Shown here piece after piece: positions 11,134 to 20,994 of a DNA stretch of 64,000 nt. Source of the stretch: Ryuthela nishihirai (taxonomy: Eukaryota > Arthropoda > Arachnida > Araneae > Heptathelidae). Each line of letters opens with the position of its first letter. The first letter of the stretch is position 1. The stretch spans positions 42,316,307-42,380,306 of the forward strand of contig JAWZYU010000020.1 in the NCBI GenBank assembly GCA_038380435.1, in the 5' to 3' direction. The notes beneath the pieces are model-generated. The model saw nothing but the letters and a program-made list of their open reading frames with translations. It made no database searches and was not told where the DNA came from. Both the position numbers and the translations under genes were made by a program.

Positions 11134-11617
11134 CAGGGGTCAAGACCATTTTTTTGAGTCCAGAGCCAAAAGAGCAAAAACAAAAATAAAAAAATAAAGG
11201 TGAAACAATAAATCTTGACAGCCGCAAATTATACACTTTATTGGTCCAGAACCATTACAGGAAAAAAGAAACTGCAGATTATTTTAACAAAAATAAAGCC
11301 CTAACGTATAATTTTAAAATAGGTATACTCTATTGTATACAATAAACCTATTGAAAAGAGTTGTTAAAAAATCTGCTATTCATCAGTGTGCTTTTGAATT
11401 TGAATCTTCTCGCACAACTTATTAACATTTGTAATGTATTTAGAGTGTTCAAATTGCATCAGTGCTTTTAAACTATCGTCTGCCAACCGGTTTTGGTGAT
11501 TGTTTATATCGAAAATCAGTAAAATATTTTCATAATTGAATAAAAAAAGCTTCAAGAGTCACCTTTAAGAGTGCTCAGAGCCGTATGCGGCTCTGAGTCG
11601 CCACTTCCCGACCCTTG
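11134..11617. mobile_element. hAT-type non-autonomous element (484 bp)
   Basis: The ends are CAGGGGTCAAGACC and GACCCTTG. An exact 8-bp target duplication CTCTATAG lies at 11126-11133 and 11618-11625, the hAT hallmark. A GAGCCGTATGCGGCTC palindrome sits near the right end. There is no transposase. It lies within the Tc1-like frame. Confidence 0.9.
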
Positions 11618-11755
11618 CTCTATAGGGTTCAAGTCCGGAGAATAAGCTGGCTACTGCACTGCTGAATATCATCACTTTAGAGTAGAGGTTTTCAACGTGG
11701 GGTACGCGGTAAAATTTTTTGGAATACGCTTTGAGAGCTGAAAAGTCGCTAGATA

Positions 11756-13335
11756 TACAGAGTGATTGTAAACTCTTTCAACAAAAAAAAGGGGTGATAG
11801 TACACACCAAGACAAACAATTGTTGCAATGGAACCTAGGGTCGCATTCCACTCCTTCCGCCAGAGAAGTGTAAAGTTCCATATCCACGTTGATCCTTCAA
11901 TAGTGAAAACAAAAGCACTTAACTAATTTATGAGTTGCTTAATTGCATTCGTGTCAGAGAAAGACTCAAAGTAGCTGCTCAAAGTGGCGTCCGAGGTCGT
12001 TTTTGCACAGCCCACACCGGCGAATGAAGGACTCTCGCACCCTCTCGTAAACTCCTGGTGTAGTGTTTGTCTTGTCCGCTGCAACATCGATTCTCGCGAC
12101 GAGATCTTCCAGGGAGTCCACAGGTGTCTCGTACACAAATGTTTTCATGTGCCCCCAGAAGAAGAAGTCAAGTGGATTGAGGTCCGGGGAGCTTGGAGGC
12201 CAGGCACCATGTCCAATCCACCACCCGGAATATGTTGCATTTAGGAATTATTGGACCTCAATGGAAAAATGTGCTGGGGCCCCATCATGCATAAACCACA
12301 TGTCCCTCTGTGTGGTGAGCGGAACACCCTGCAACAGACCGGGAAGCACTTGCTCCAGAAACACACAGTAGCTGAGCTGGTCAGTCGTTCTGGCAAGAGC
12401 TAAGGTCCTACCAGACAATCACCCAGGATACCTGCCCAGATGTTGACGCCAAATTTCTGCTGGTGTTTACGAGGGTCAGTGACATGTGGATTTTCTTGAG
12501 CCCAAGCGTGCTGGTTGTGATTGTTGAAAATGCGTTCCCGGATAAACGTGGCCTCCTCACTAAATAACACTAATGCGGGAAATTGCAGATTAACATTGTT
12601 CATCTGGAGCATCTACCTAACAAACTCTACCCGGCGGGGATAGTCATCTTCGTTCAAAGCTTGGACCTTCTGCACGTGGAAGGGATGCATCGGTGCCTCA
12701 TGTAGGACATTCCACACTGAGGTTTGACAAACTCCCATTTCGGATGACACCACTCGCGTACTTGTGGAAGGAACTTTTGCAAATCGCTGCAAGACACGTT
12801 CTTCCATTTCCGGTGTCCGCACACTTCGCGAACGTCCAGTATCATTCATTGAGATAGCCAACGAGCCAGTTTCACGCAGTCTTCGATCAACACTGGCGAA
12901 GGTCGAATGGTAAGGAATACGACGATTCGGAAATCTCTCACGGTACAATCTTTGTGCTTCACGTCCATTACCACCTGCTTGGCCGTACACCAGATGCATA
13001 TCCGCCAATTCCTCGTATGTGTAGTCTTCCATGTCCTTCATGAATACGTCACTTATCATGTGACGTTATCACGGTAATGTCGATGAACGGGTTCGGCTGC
13101 GTTTTTAAATGTTTTTTCTTAATCGTGTACGCACTTGCTCCTGCGCACCTGATTTGCATCTTGTGATTTTCATGCACCGGTTGTAAATACTTGTGCATGC
13201 GTGGCGTTTTTCGAAAGTACTCTTTTCTGGCGGAAGGAGTGGAATACGACCTTAGGTTCCATTGCAACAATTGTCCGTCTTGATGTGTACTATCACCCCT
13301 CTTTTTTTGTTGAAAGAGTTTACAATTACCCTGTA
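11756..13335 (-). mobile_element. mariner-like transposon, DUF4817 type (1,580 bp)
   Basis: Long terminal inverted repeats of over 100 bp start TACAG, continue ATTGTAAACTCTTTCAAC, and extend inward to the TTCCACTCCTTCCGCCAG block. TA target duplications flank it at 11754-11755 and 13336-13337. The broken transposase is on the minus strand. The similar arms suggest a fairly young insertion. Confidence 0.93.
11923..13059 (-). pseudogene. Inactivated DUF4817/mariner transposase
   Basis: Starts at 13059 with a helix-turn-helix region of DUF4817 type (YTYEELADMHLVYG, then GREAQRLYRERFPNRRIP), followed by a second HTH-like region. An in-frame TAG at 12613-12615 follows RRVEFVR, at a site where a TGG codon is likely. 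The same frame resumes with the catalytic core. The first catalytic Asp, usually in a DEATF motif, reads EEATF. VNIWAGILGDCLVGP then ends at another stop (12400). Further on, FMHDGAPAHFS (second Asp) and SPDLNPLDFFFWGH (third Asp) lie in shifted frames. With several stops and frameshifts and a changed catalytic residue, it cannot act. Confidence 0.9.
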
Positions 13336-13509
13336 TATTATATATATAGTTCATTTTATTCCCATTGTTATACTATAACTATAGTTTTATTTATCTATAC
13401 AAGGAGTACGCCAGTTACATACACATTTCCAGGGGGTACGTGAAGCATAAAAGGTTGAGAATTGACTTTTATGCTCTGATCTATACTGCTTTACAGGATT
13501 CATCTAGGG

Positions 13510-13711
13510 CAGGGGTGAGCAATTGTTTTCGTATCTACACTGCGCATGCGTATTGACGTGACTGTCCTAGTGGAAAATACGAAACGAATCTTCGGTCGCG
13601 CACGGGAAGTAAATCTCGGTTCAAGGCGGATTTTCCTGACTGTCCTGGCGGGCCACAAAAAACTCTTAGCGGACCGAATGTGGCCAGCGGGCCGCTATTT
13701 GCCCACCCCTG
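13510..13711. mobile_element. hAT MITE (202 bp)
   Basis: The ends are CAGGGGTGAGCAA and TTGCCCACCCCTG, with an exact 8-bp target duplication ATCTAGGG at 13502-13509 and 13712-13719. Internal GGCGGGCCAC and GCGGGCCGC blocks are typical of hAT-derived MITEs. There is no coding capacity. Confidence 0.93.
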
Positions 13712-13794
13712 ATCTAGGGTTTAAACCCTATGAGGGATGGCTTTATTGTAAATAAACTGGGGACCAACTTTGATAGCCTTGCCTAGGATTGAAG

Positions 13795-13930
13795 GATACG
13801 TAAGATTAAACAATAAAGATTAATTAATTATTAGAATTAAAATTTAATTCTGAAAATTTTAATTTTAAATTTTAAATTTAACAATAACGATTAATTAATT
13901 ATTGGAATTAAATTAAAGATTAATTAATTA
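13795..13930. repeat. AT-only low-complexity tract
   Basis: Repeated ATTAATTAATTATT and AATTTTAAATTTTAAA blocks; simple repeat. Confidence 0.7.
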
Positions 13931-14012
13931 TGTGGAATGCTCAGGGGAGATGCGTTGAAGGTTGTCAAAAACCATACACGAGCTCCAATCAGCTCTCCGG
14001 GGAACTGTGAGA
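13931..14012 (+). pseudogene. Tc1-like transposase relic (family A), opposite orientation
   Basis: The plus strand reads MWNAQGRCVEGCQKPYTSS then NQLSGEL and a stop, matching the relic at 10539-11690 but inverted. It breaks off where a TIR-MITE arm begins (14013). Sequence like the continuation (ATTGGCACTGGAG) reappears at 14161. Confidence 0.7.
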
Positions 14013-14100
14013 TGTACAGTCGCTCAAAAAAATATCCGAACACTATGGTTGATTACAGAATTCAGAAAAAACATCTGGCAACGATTTGTTTAGAAATTAG
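14013..14100 (+). mobile_element. Arm of the CAGTCGCTC TIR-MITE family
   Basis: TACAGTCGCTCAAAAAAATA then CCGAACACTATGGTTGATTA matches one arm of the complete MITE at 47459-47588. The opposite arm is not recognisable. It sits at a TA inside the Tc1-like relic. Confidence 0.7.
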
Positions 14101-14136
14101 TGATCTGGCAACCTTCGTGTCACGTGAGACGAAGGT

Positions 14137-14227
14137 CATGTACCCTAAGGTAACACGACCATTGGCACTGGAGAGGTCATGTGCCCTTAGGTAGCAGAAT
14201 CATTGGCACTGGAGAGGTCATGTGCCC
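14137..14227 (+). repeat. 41-bp tandem duplication
   Basis: CATTGGCACTGGAGAGGTCA and the following CATGTGCCCTTAGG recur at 41-bp spacing (CATG at 14137, 14178, 14219). The sequence appears to come from the Tc1-like relic. Confidence 0.7.
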
Positions 14228-14237
14228 TTGAAGAGGA

Positions 14238-14627
14238 TTTGGGTTGTTTTACCTCTGAGCGACACTTTTTTGCACACCATGGGTTAAATGGCCAGTCACA
14301 TGGACCCCGAAGACTCAGAAGGTTGGGGGAGGGGACCCACTGGAACAGCTGTTGGGAGACAGATGGTAGCCTCCCGTCAAGGCCATCCAGCGTGTTCTTT
14401 AACGTGCACAGGGTATGTCTCTCCTGCACACGGGGCCACGGCTTAACGTCCCATCCGACGGACGGCGGCCTTTCCAAGCCCATCGGTGTCCCCTACTGAC
14501 CGTGGGCAAGGCGGGGAATTTTGCGGAGATAAATCTCAACGCTGACCCAGCTGGGACTCGAACCTGGGAACTACAGATTACGAGCTTGGCGCGCTACCGA
14601 CTGAGCCCCCCCCCGCCCCCCCCGCCC
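14238..14627 (-). mobile_element. SINE-A, full length with C-rich 5' edge
   Basis: Flanked by CCCTTGAAGAGGA at 14225-14237 and 14628-14640. The outer edge of the tRNA head has expanded into C-runs (reverse strand). Confidence 0.93.
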
Positions 14628-14820
14628 CCCTTGAAGAGGAGCCACGTTATCAACTCCGAAGTTGAAGAGAAAGAATCCAGCAGTTGGACTCCACCACCTG
14701 AAGGGTAATATCTGTGTAGACCTTTGTCCAGTCCTCTTTTTATCGTGATAGAAGTGACTGTGCTCTTTATGTATATTTAAAATTAGCAGTTCGCAGTGGA
14801 GTGAGAGAGGAGGCGATGCC

Positions 14821-14878
14821 TCAGTTGGGAACCCACCAGGATTCGAACTGCATCGAATCCTGGTGGGTTCCCAACTGA
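14821..14878. repeat. Perfect 26-bp hairpin with 6-nt loop
   Basis: Left arm 14821-14846 and right arm 14853-14878 are exact complements. After the right arm, ATCGAACTTGCATCGAAT repeats the loop-side context (TTCGAACTGCATCGAAT), as if a nascent strand copied itself backwards and then resumed. Confidence 0.85.
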
Positions 14879-15065
14879 ATCGAACTTGCATCGAATGATT
14901 CACCGCTGCTCCTCACGCTGACTTTGGTAAAAAAAAAAGGACACCTATAACATTACATTACATTTTGCAACACTTAGCACAGAGAAGAGTCCTAGAAGCT
15001 ACTCCCTAGCTGTTACAGAACTTCTCATACAAGGACAAGACCTACTACACACAGACTGATGCTTG

Positions 15066-15399
15066 GCTGGGTTGTTTTACCTCTGAGCGGCACTTTTTTG
15101 CACACCATGGGCTAAATGGCCAGGTCACGCGGACCCCGAAGGCTCAGAGAAGGTTGGGGGAGGGGACCCACTGGAACAGCTGTTGGGAGACAGATGGTAG
15201 CCATCCCGTCAAGGCCATCCAGCGTGTTCTTTAACGTGCACAGGGTATGGCTCTCCCACACACTGAGACACGCTTAACGTCCCATCCGACGGACGGCGGC
15301 CTTTCCAAGCCCATCGGTGTCCTCTACTGACCGTGGGCAGGGTGCGGAATTTTGCGGAGATAAATCTCAACGCTGACCCAGCTGGGACTCGAACCTGGG
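15066..15399 (-). mobile_element. SINE-A, 5' truncated in the tRNA head
   Basis: Runs from the CCCAA end to GACTCGAACCTGGG, losing the A box. Near-matching flanks ACAGACTGATGC (left) and ACAGACAGATGC (right) look like the target duplication. Confidence 0.85.
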
Positions 15400-15404
15400 C
15401 ACAG

Positions 15405-15465
15405 ACAGATGCAGTGGTCAGCAGTGACTACTAAGACCGAAGTCACTGCTGACCACTGCATCTGT
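15405..15465. repeat. Perfect 25-bp hairpin with 11-nt loop
   Basis: Arms 15405-15429 and 15441-15465 pair without mismatch. The left arm begins inside the right-hand target-duplication copy of the adjacent SINE. Confidence 0.85.
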
Positions 15466-15559
15466 TAGAACTAACATAACAGACAAAGTTTTTCTGCATT
15501 TTTTTTAAAAGTAGCTAGATCCCTAAACACTATGCTAGTTAAGGCTACTTTTGGAAAAA

Positions 15560-15761
15560 AAAAAAATAAATACCCCCTCAAGCAGCTGCTTGCCACAGAG
15601 GTCTGACAGGAGCCTGTCAGTTTATATGCCCTAGTAGAAGGATCTGAGAGGATGGCAGGGCCTCAGCAGAAAAACGACACATACATCCATGCCTTACCCG
15701 GGGCTCGAACCCAGGTCCCTTAGGTCAGTACCCAAGCGCGCTAACCACTCGGCCATGGGAC
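15560..15761 (-). mobile_element. SINE-B, full length
   Basis: Reverse-oriented copy with intact boxes. Long target duplication GGCTACTTTTGGAAAAA at 15543-15559 and 15762-15778. Confidence 0.9.
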
Positions 15762-16046
15762 GGCTACTTTTGGAAAAATATGCCATTTTTTTTGATGATT
15801 TCTGGAGAATTACAATTCATCGGCAGTGTTTTGGTAGGAAGGGACATCTATACCTTGGAAAGACCACTGTATATTGAGTGGAAAATTTGGCGTGACACTC
15901 TGTTCACATTAAAGAACACGATGAATGACTTTGATCAGACATTTCCTAAGAGCTATCCAGTCTAACCCTAGCAAGCTTGGAGGCACTGGGATTTTTGTGA
16001 TGGAACCATTGAGCTCATTGTATATACAAAAGTGCAAATCAAAGGT

Positions 16047-16428
16047 TGGGTTGAGTTGTTTTACCTCTGAGCGGCACTTTTTTGCACACCATGGGCTAAA
16101 TGGCCAGGTCACATGGACCCCGAAGGCTCAGAGAAGGTTGGGGACCCACTGGAACAGCTGTTGGGAGACAGATGGTAGCCTGCCGTCAAGGCCATCCAGC
16201 GTGTTCTTTAACGTACACAGGATATGGCTCTCCCGCACACGGGGCCACGGCTTAATGTCCCATCCGACGGACGGCGGCCTTTCCAAGCCCATCGGTGTCC
16301 CCTACTGACCGTGGGCAGGGCGGGGAATTTTGCGGAGATAAATCTCAACGCTGACCCAGCTGGGACTCGAACCTGGGAACTGCAGATTACGAGCCTGGCG
16401 CGCTACCGACTGAGCCACCCCCGCCTAT
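16047..16428 (-). mobile_element. SINE-A with small internal deletion
   Basis: Target duplication AAATCAAAGGT at 16036-16046 and 16429-16439. The GGAGGG block before CCCACTGGAACAG is deleted. Confidence 0.92.
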
Positions 16429-16488
16429 AAATCAAAGGTAAAGTAACGCAATATAAAACGGATGAAGAGCACCATTTTAAAGAAATGC

Positions 16489-16598
16489 ATTTTAAAATGA
16501 TTTTTTTACATTGTACAAAATCATTTTAAAATACCCCCTCAAGCAGCTGAATCACCAAAATGATTTTTTTACATTGTACAAAATCATTTTGGTGATTC
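16489..16598. repeat. Two hairpins sharing one loop sequence
   Basis: Stem 16489-16504 / 16517-16532 (16 bp) and stem 16549-16567 / 16580-16598 (19 bp) both enclose a 12-nt loop, TTTACATTGTAC. Between them lies a fragment (TACCCCCTCAAGCAGCTG, 16532-16549) matching the 3' end of SINE-B in reverse. Confidence 0.75.
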
Positions 16599-16789
16599 TA
16601 AATCAGTTAAAATCAGCAATGCACAGATTGGAAGACAAGAACGAGTCATGAGGCTTGCTACGCGCTACAGGCCAGACTCAAAGATTTTTTGCAGAAGTGA
16701 ACATATCAAAACTAATTAGTACTACCTTACCGTGTAGTAAACATATATAAAAATCATAACAATTATATTCCGATTAAATAATATGATCA

Positions 16790-17160
16790 TATTATATAAT
16801 AGGCTTAATTCCGAACAGGTTGGCAGAAATTGGCAGTTTTCCCGTGGTTTCCCAGCTACTTGAGAGATCGGTCCCAAATTTGGTGCATATGCCCCATTTA
16901 GTTCTGCCTCTTTTGGTATAAAGGATCAGGTCCCTAGCTGCCGAGAGTAGGGAGCAATCTCTTGAAAAGTCTCCGAAATATCTGGGGCGCTGCCATCGCC
17001 CACCTTGTGAATGGAGTTGTGAACAGTAACTGTAGAAAGCTCGCAATGAAGTTTATTAATGACATAAGTTTGAAGCCAAACTTTTGATGGAATTGAATTG
17101 TGATTGAAGTTTTGGAAAGCTATGAATTAAATTATGGATGGGAAAAGTTATCAATAAGTT
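16790..17160. repeat. Diverged unit of a ~400-bp repeat family
   Basis: TTATATAATAGGC, GGCAGAAATTGGCAGTTTTC and CTAGCTGCCGAGAGT align with parts of the next unit (17161-17653), showing an old tandem duplication. The minus-strand 84-codon frame is not recognisable as a protein. Confidence 0.6.
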
Positions 17161-18100
17161 TCGCTCCAAACTTTTGGCGTATGCTCAATTATTATATAAT
17201 AGCCATAATTCCGGCGAACAACACGAACCGACACGTGATCTCATCGGTGGCAGAAATTGTCAGTTTCCTTGTGGTCCGTGGTTACTTGAGCTATCACTCC
17301 CAAGTTTGGTGGGGTGATCCCACATAGTCTTATCCCTCCCTATTGGGGTAACAAATCGAGTTCCTAGCTGCCATGTGTCGGGAGTGATCCTCTGAAAAGT
17401 GTCTGACATTTCGGGAGGGGTAGGCTGCTGTCGCCTACCTTCTGAATAGAGTAGCAGTCTGTGAGTAGTATTGTGGAAAGCTGTGAAGAAATCAATTATC
17501 AATGGACGTATGTTCCGCATCAAAATTTTGACGTGGGTTTAACTAGCAATTCAATAATTAACGTACTAATAGAGAAATATAATTGCTACTGTTAAATTAA
17601 TAAAAATCTAAAAGGTGAAATACGTGTTGAGAGGAAATTGCACATTCCCTAGGTTTGGGTTGTTTTACCTCTGAGCGGCACTTTTTTGCACACCATGGGC
17701 TAAATGGCCAGGTCACATGGACCCCGAAGGCTCAGAGAAGGTTGGGAGAGGGGACCCGCTGGAACAGCTGTTGGGAGACAGATGGTATCCTCCCGTCAAG
17801 GCCATCCAGCATGTTCTTTAACGTGCACAGGTTATGTCTCTCCCGCACACGGAGCCACGGCTTAACGTCCCATCCGACGGACGGCGGCCTTTTCAAGCCC
17901 ATCGATGTCCCCTACTGACCGTGGGCAGGGCGGGAAAATTTTGCGGAGATAAATCTCATCGCTGACCCAGCTGAGACTCGAACCTGGGAACTACAGATTA
18001 CGAGCCTGGCGCGCTACCGACTGAGCCACCCCCGCCCCTACATTCCCTAGGAATCTATCCCTTGTTAATTATTGTCCCACTTCCAAAAGTATTTTGTTTC
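17161..18100. repeat. ~400-bp repeat family, SINE-interrupted copy
   Basis: Nearly identical to 21870-22430 apart from the SINE-A at 17654-18039. Markers are TTTCGCTCCAAACTTTTGGC, ACACGTGATCTCATCGG and GTGTTGAGAGGAAATTGC. The 87-codon minus-strand frame occurs in both copies, but I recognise no domain. Confidence 0.8.
17654..18039 (-). mobile_element. SINE-A with a paralogous empty site
   Basis: Target duplication ACATTCCCTAGG at 17642-17653 and 18040-18051. The paralogous copy holds a single ACATTCCCTAGG at about 22371-22382 with no SINE, an empty pre-insertion site. Confidence 0.95.
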
Positions 18101-18890
18101 TTACTCTGAACTCTTTTTAATTTCATTCCTCATCCATCTTTCTCTCTCTCTGTTTCGTGTCATATCAATTAAGGGGCTAATAACTTAACTTCGTCAGTAC
18201 AGAAACTGTGTGACGACCCTGCGCACCGAGACGTGACGAAACGAAGCAGTGACACGTTGCCCTTCAAACGAATCGAGAGTCACGTTCCGCCAGTCTTAAT
18301 CTTATTCAAGTAAAGAGGAAAAAAATAGTCAAGAAGAACTAAACAGGAAATCGGCCACTTACAACAACTGCTGAAACAACTTAGTGGATTTGCGCCTCGC
18401 CAAAGTGCTTGCTAACAAGACCACGATTGCAGTTAAACGTGCTTGACATTCTCAGTTATTTGGAGTTGGTGAACACTGACCACTCGGCAAAAGATGGATT
18501 AGAACAATAACGATTGACGCTTAATGATGGTGAAGCGACCCAGGTAAACTGTGAATCAGATGATCCACACATTTAATGATATGTTTCGTGTTATTAGGCT
18601 ATCAGTGATGCTGCGCATTCGATGATCAAATGCCTTTCTGGATGTGGCTGAAGAATATCACATCTCTTCGTTCAATGCTTTAGGAGAAAGGAGCGTTATA
18701 GAATAGGTCTAGGAGATTATTTAGTCAGTAATTTAAGACTAAAATCTTTTATTTTTCTGAAGTTAATATTCTATTTGTATCTAGTGACATATCTAACTGT
18801 ATTCATAACCATATACAATCACAATATCCAGAAAATTTGCAAATATATTTAAGATGACTAATGGATACTTATTTGGCATCAGACTTCTTT
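18101..18890. other. Non-coding DNA without recognised repeat
   Basis: Moderate complexity. I see no open frame or element end. A short CT microsatellite lies near 18140-18152. Confidence 0.4.
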
Positions 18891-18892
18891 TT

Positions 18893-19278
18893 TGGGTTGG
18901 GTTGTTTTACCTCTGAGCGGCACTTTTTTGCACACCTTCTCTGAACCTTCGGGGTCACATGGACCCCGAAGGCTCAGAGAAGGTTGGGGGAGGGGACCCA
19001 CTGGAACAGCTGTTGGGAGACAGATGGTAGCCTCCCGTCAAGGCCATTCAGCGTGTTCTTTAAAGTGCACAGGGTATGGCTCTCCCACACACGGGGCCAC
19101 GGCTTAACGTCCCATCCGACGGACGGAGGCCTTTACAAGCCCATCGGTGTCCCCTACTGAACGTAGGCAGGGCGGGGAATTTTGCGGAGATAAATCTCAA
19201 CGCTGACCCAGCTGGGACTCGAACCTGGGAACTACAGATTACGAGCCAGGAGCGCTACCGACTGAGCCACCCCCGCCC
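18893..19278 (-). mobile_element. SINE-A with an inverted 18-nt replacement
   Basis: Full length. After TTTTTTGCACACC, the usual ATGGGCTAAATGGCCAGG is replaced by TTCTCTGAACCTTCGGGG, an inverted copy of sequence lying just ahead. The result is a 22-bp stem (18935-18956 / 18962-18983, one mismatch) with a 5-nt loop. Flanks CTTTTTTGG on each side are a probable target duplication. Confidence 0.9.
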
Positions 19279-19339
19279 CATCTTTTTTTGGATATTGTGG
19301 CTGTGTAAGTAACTACTGTTATTGTTAATTATGTGATAA

Positions 19340-19440
19340 GTGGACGAGGGATGGTGCAGTCGATAGCGCTCCAGACTCGTAATCTGCCATTCCCCCCAGG
19401 GTAGAGTCTCTGACTGAGTTGAAATTTTTCTCCTCTAAAT
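19340..19440 (+). mobile_element. Worn SINE-A-like tRNA head
   Basis: GGTGCAGTCGATAGCGCTCC and GACTCGTAATCTGCC resemble the SINE-A head, followed by GAGTTGAAATTTTTCTCC. The rest is absent. Confidence 0.5.
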
Positions 19441-20389
19441 CTAGATCTGGGGAACACTGCAGGCCAATGAAGCATGGAAAACTCGTTCGCATTTTCCCCG
19501 AACCATTCGGGTGACAATACGTGCCATGTGAGCAGGTGCATTATCATGCCGAACATGTCCATCTGAATGAGGATAAACTGTAGTCATGGAGGGAAAACTC
19601 GGTCAGCAACGATGTTCAATTGCGCCAGGCATTCAGATGTCCTTCGATGAGTATCAGGGGTGATCGATGAGTATCGAATGTGTGCTGGGAAAACATTCTC
19701 TACATCATCACACCATCACCACCTGCCTGTACAGTCGCTCAAAAAAGTATTCGAACACTATGGTTGATTACAGGATTAAGAAAAAAGACGGCTCCATGCC
19801 CTCATGTTGCTTGCACCAAATTCTGATCCTTCCGTTAGCACGAAACAAACGAAACCTCGGATTCGTCCGACCAGGCTATCTTTTTCCTGTTCTCAACGGT
19901 CCAGTGTCAATGCTCCTCATCCGCTGGAGAGTGCTTTCGTGTTCTTCGCTGACAACATCGGCGGCTGTTGTAGCCCATTCGCGACAAGGTATGATACGTG
20001 GTGCATTCGGAGATGACGTTCTGCACACCAATGTTTATTTCTGCTGTTATTTACCTGGTTGTGGCCCGTCTTTTCGCTTGCACGATTCTCGCCAGTCTAC
20101 TTTGACCCCTCTGATCCACAAGCTGTTTTTGTCACAGGATCGTCGATAACTGGCAGTTTTTTTTTTGCTTTTCGCACTGTTCTCGGTAAATCCTTGAAGC
20201 AGTTGTGCATGGAAAGCCCAGGAGGACGGCAGTTTGGGGGATGCTAGAACCAGTACACCTAGCACCAACTATCATACCACGTTCAAAGTCGTCCAGGTCA
20301 CTCGCTTTGCCTATTCTGACGCTCAATCCAACTGTAATTGATGCTCGAAGATCTGGTCTGCCTGATTTATACCCAGGACGGGGCTTCAT
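19430..20389 (-). pseudogene. Tc1-like transposase relic (family B)
   Basis: On the minus strand the N-terminal DNA-binding domain reads GKASDLDDFERGMIVGAR, then AVLLGFPCTTASRIYREQCE, a classic Tc1-type helix-turn-helix. A stop ends the frame near 20132. Later pieces in shifted frames include KIAWSDES (first catalytic Asp), VQAGGDGVMM, and a region with LHWPAVFP where Tc1 has its last catalytic motif. A MITE arm interrupts it at about 19729-19790. It is dead. Confidence 0.8.
19729..19790 (+). mobile_element. MITE arm inside the Tc1-like relic
   Basis: TACAGTCGCTCAAAAAAGTA then TTCGAACACTATGGTTGATT matches the MITE family at 47459-47588. Only one arm is present. Confidence 0.75.
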
Positions 20390-20511
20390 ATAAGCTACTT
20401 ACGTAAGCTGCAGCATAGGGCCTCACGATACGAAGGGTCTCAAAGAAATGTATTTCAAGTTTTTCTGCATTACGGAATTTTTTATATTTAACGTATTGTT
20501 TGTTATCTTTG

Positions 20512-20901
20512 GTGCGGGGGTGGCTCAGTCGCTAGCGCGCCAGGCTCGTAATCTGTAATTCCCAGGTTCGAGTCCCAGCTGGGTCAGCGTTGAGATTTAT
20601 CTCCGCAAAATTCCCCGCCTTGCCCACGGTCAGTAGGGGACACCGATGGGCTTGGAAAGGCCGCCGTCCGTCGGATGGGACGTTAAGCCGTGGCCCTGTG
20701 TGCGGGAGAGCCATACCCTGTGCACGTTAAAGAACACGCTGGATGGCCTTGACGGGAGGCTACCATCTGTCTCCCAACAGCTGTTCCAGTGGGTCCCCTC
20801 CCCCAACCTTCCCTGAGCCTTCGGGGTCCATGTGACCTGGCCATTTAGCCCATGGTGTGCAAAAAAGTGCCGCTCAGAGGTAAAACAACCCAACCCAACC
20901 C
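20512..20901 (+). mobile_element. SINE-A, full length
   Basis: Flanks TGTTATCTTTG and TGTTTATCTTTG look like an imperfect target duplication. Head, core and CCCAA end are all intact. Confidence 0.92.
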
Positions 20902-20994
20902 TGTTTATCTTTGCTTATCAATGCTAGAATAACGTTTTCACCTAATCAGTTTCGTGTTTATTTTATAATGTCCCCCTCAGTCAGAATAATTATA

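Larger units (their letters stand above)
10539..11690 (-). pseudogene. Tc1-like transposase relic (family A), C-terminal part
   Basis: Tc1/mariner transposases cut and paste DNA with a DDE catalytic triad. On the minus strand, joining across two later insertions gives PAYSPDLNPIEHMWNA, holding the last catalytic Glu of a DD34E triad, then a stop. Past the stop the frame resumes with EGRQEPDTSSNQLSGELW and ends RRICDACVAVQSYHTRI, the usual Tc1 C-terminus. A SINE-A (10689-11082) and a hAT MITE (11134-11617) interrupt it. The N-terminal DNA-binding half is missing, so it is dead. Confidence 0.75.
11687..13465. mobile_element. Possible hAT-like remnant around the mariner
   Basis: Left GGTTTTCAACGTGGGGTACG and right GGGGGTACGTGAAGC with GGTTGAGAATT resemble facing ends of a hAT-type element, split by the mariner insertion. 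The ends are imperfect and no target duplication was found. Confidence 0.35.

Noticed and set aside
12613..13059. A functional DUF4817-domain host protein
   Set aside because: It lies inside TA-flanked inverted repeats and continues after a stop into transposase catalytic sequence, so it is a mariner relic.
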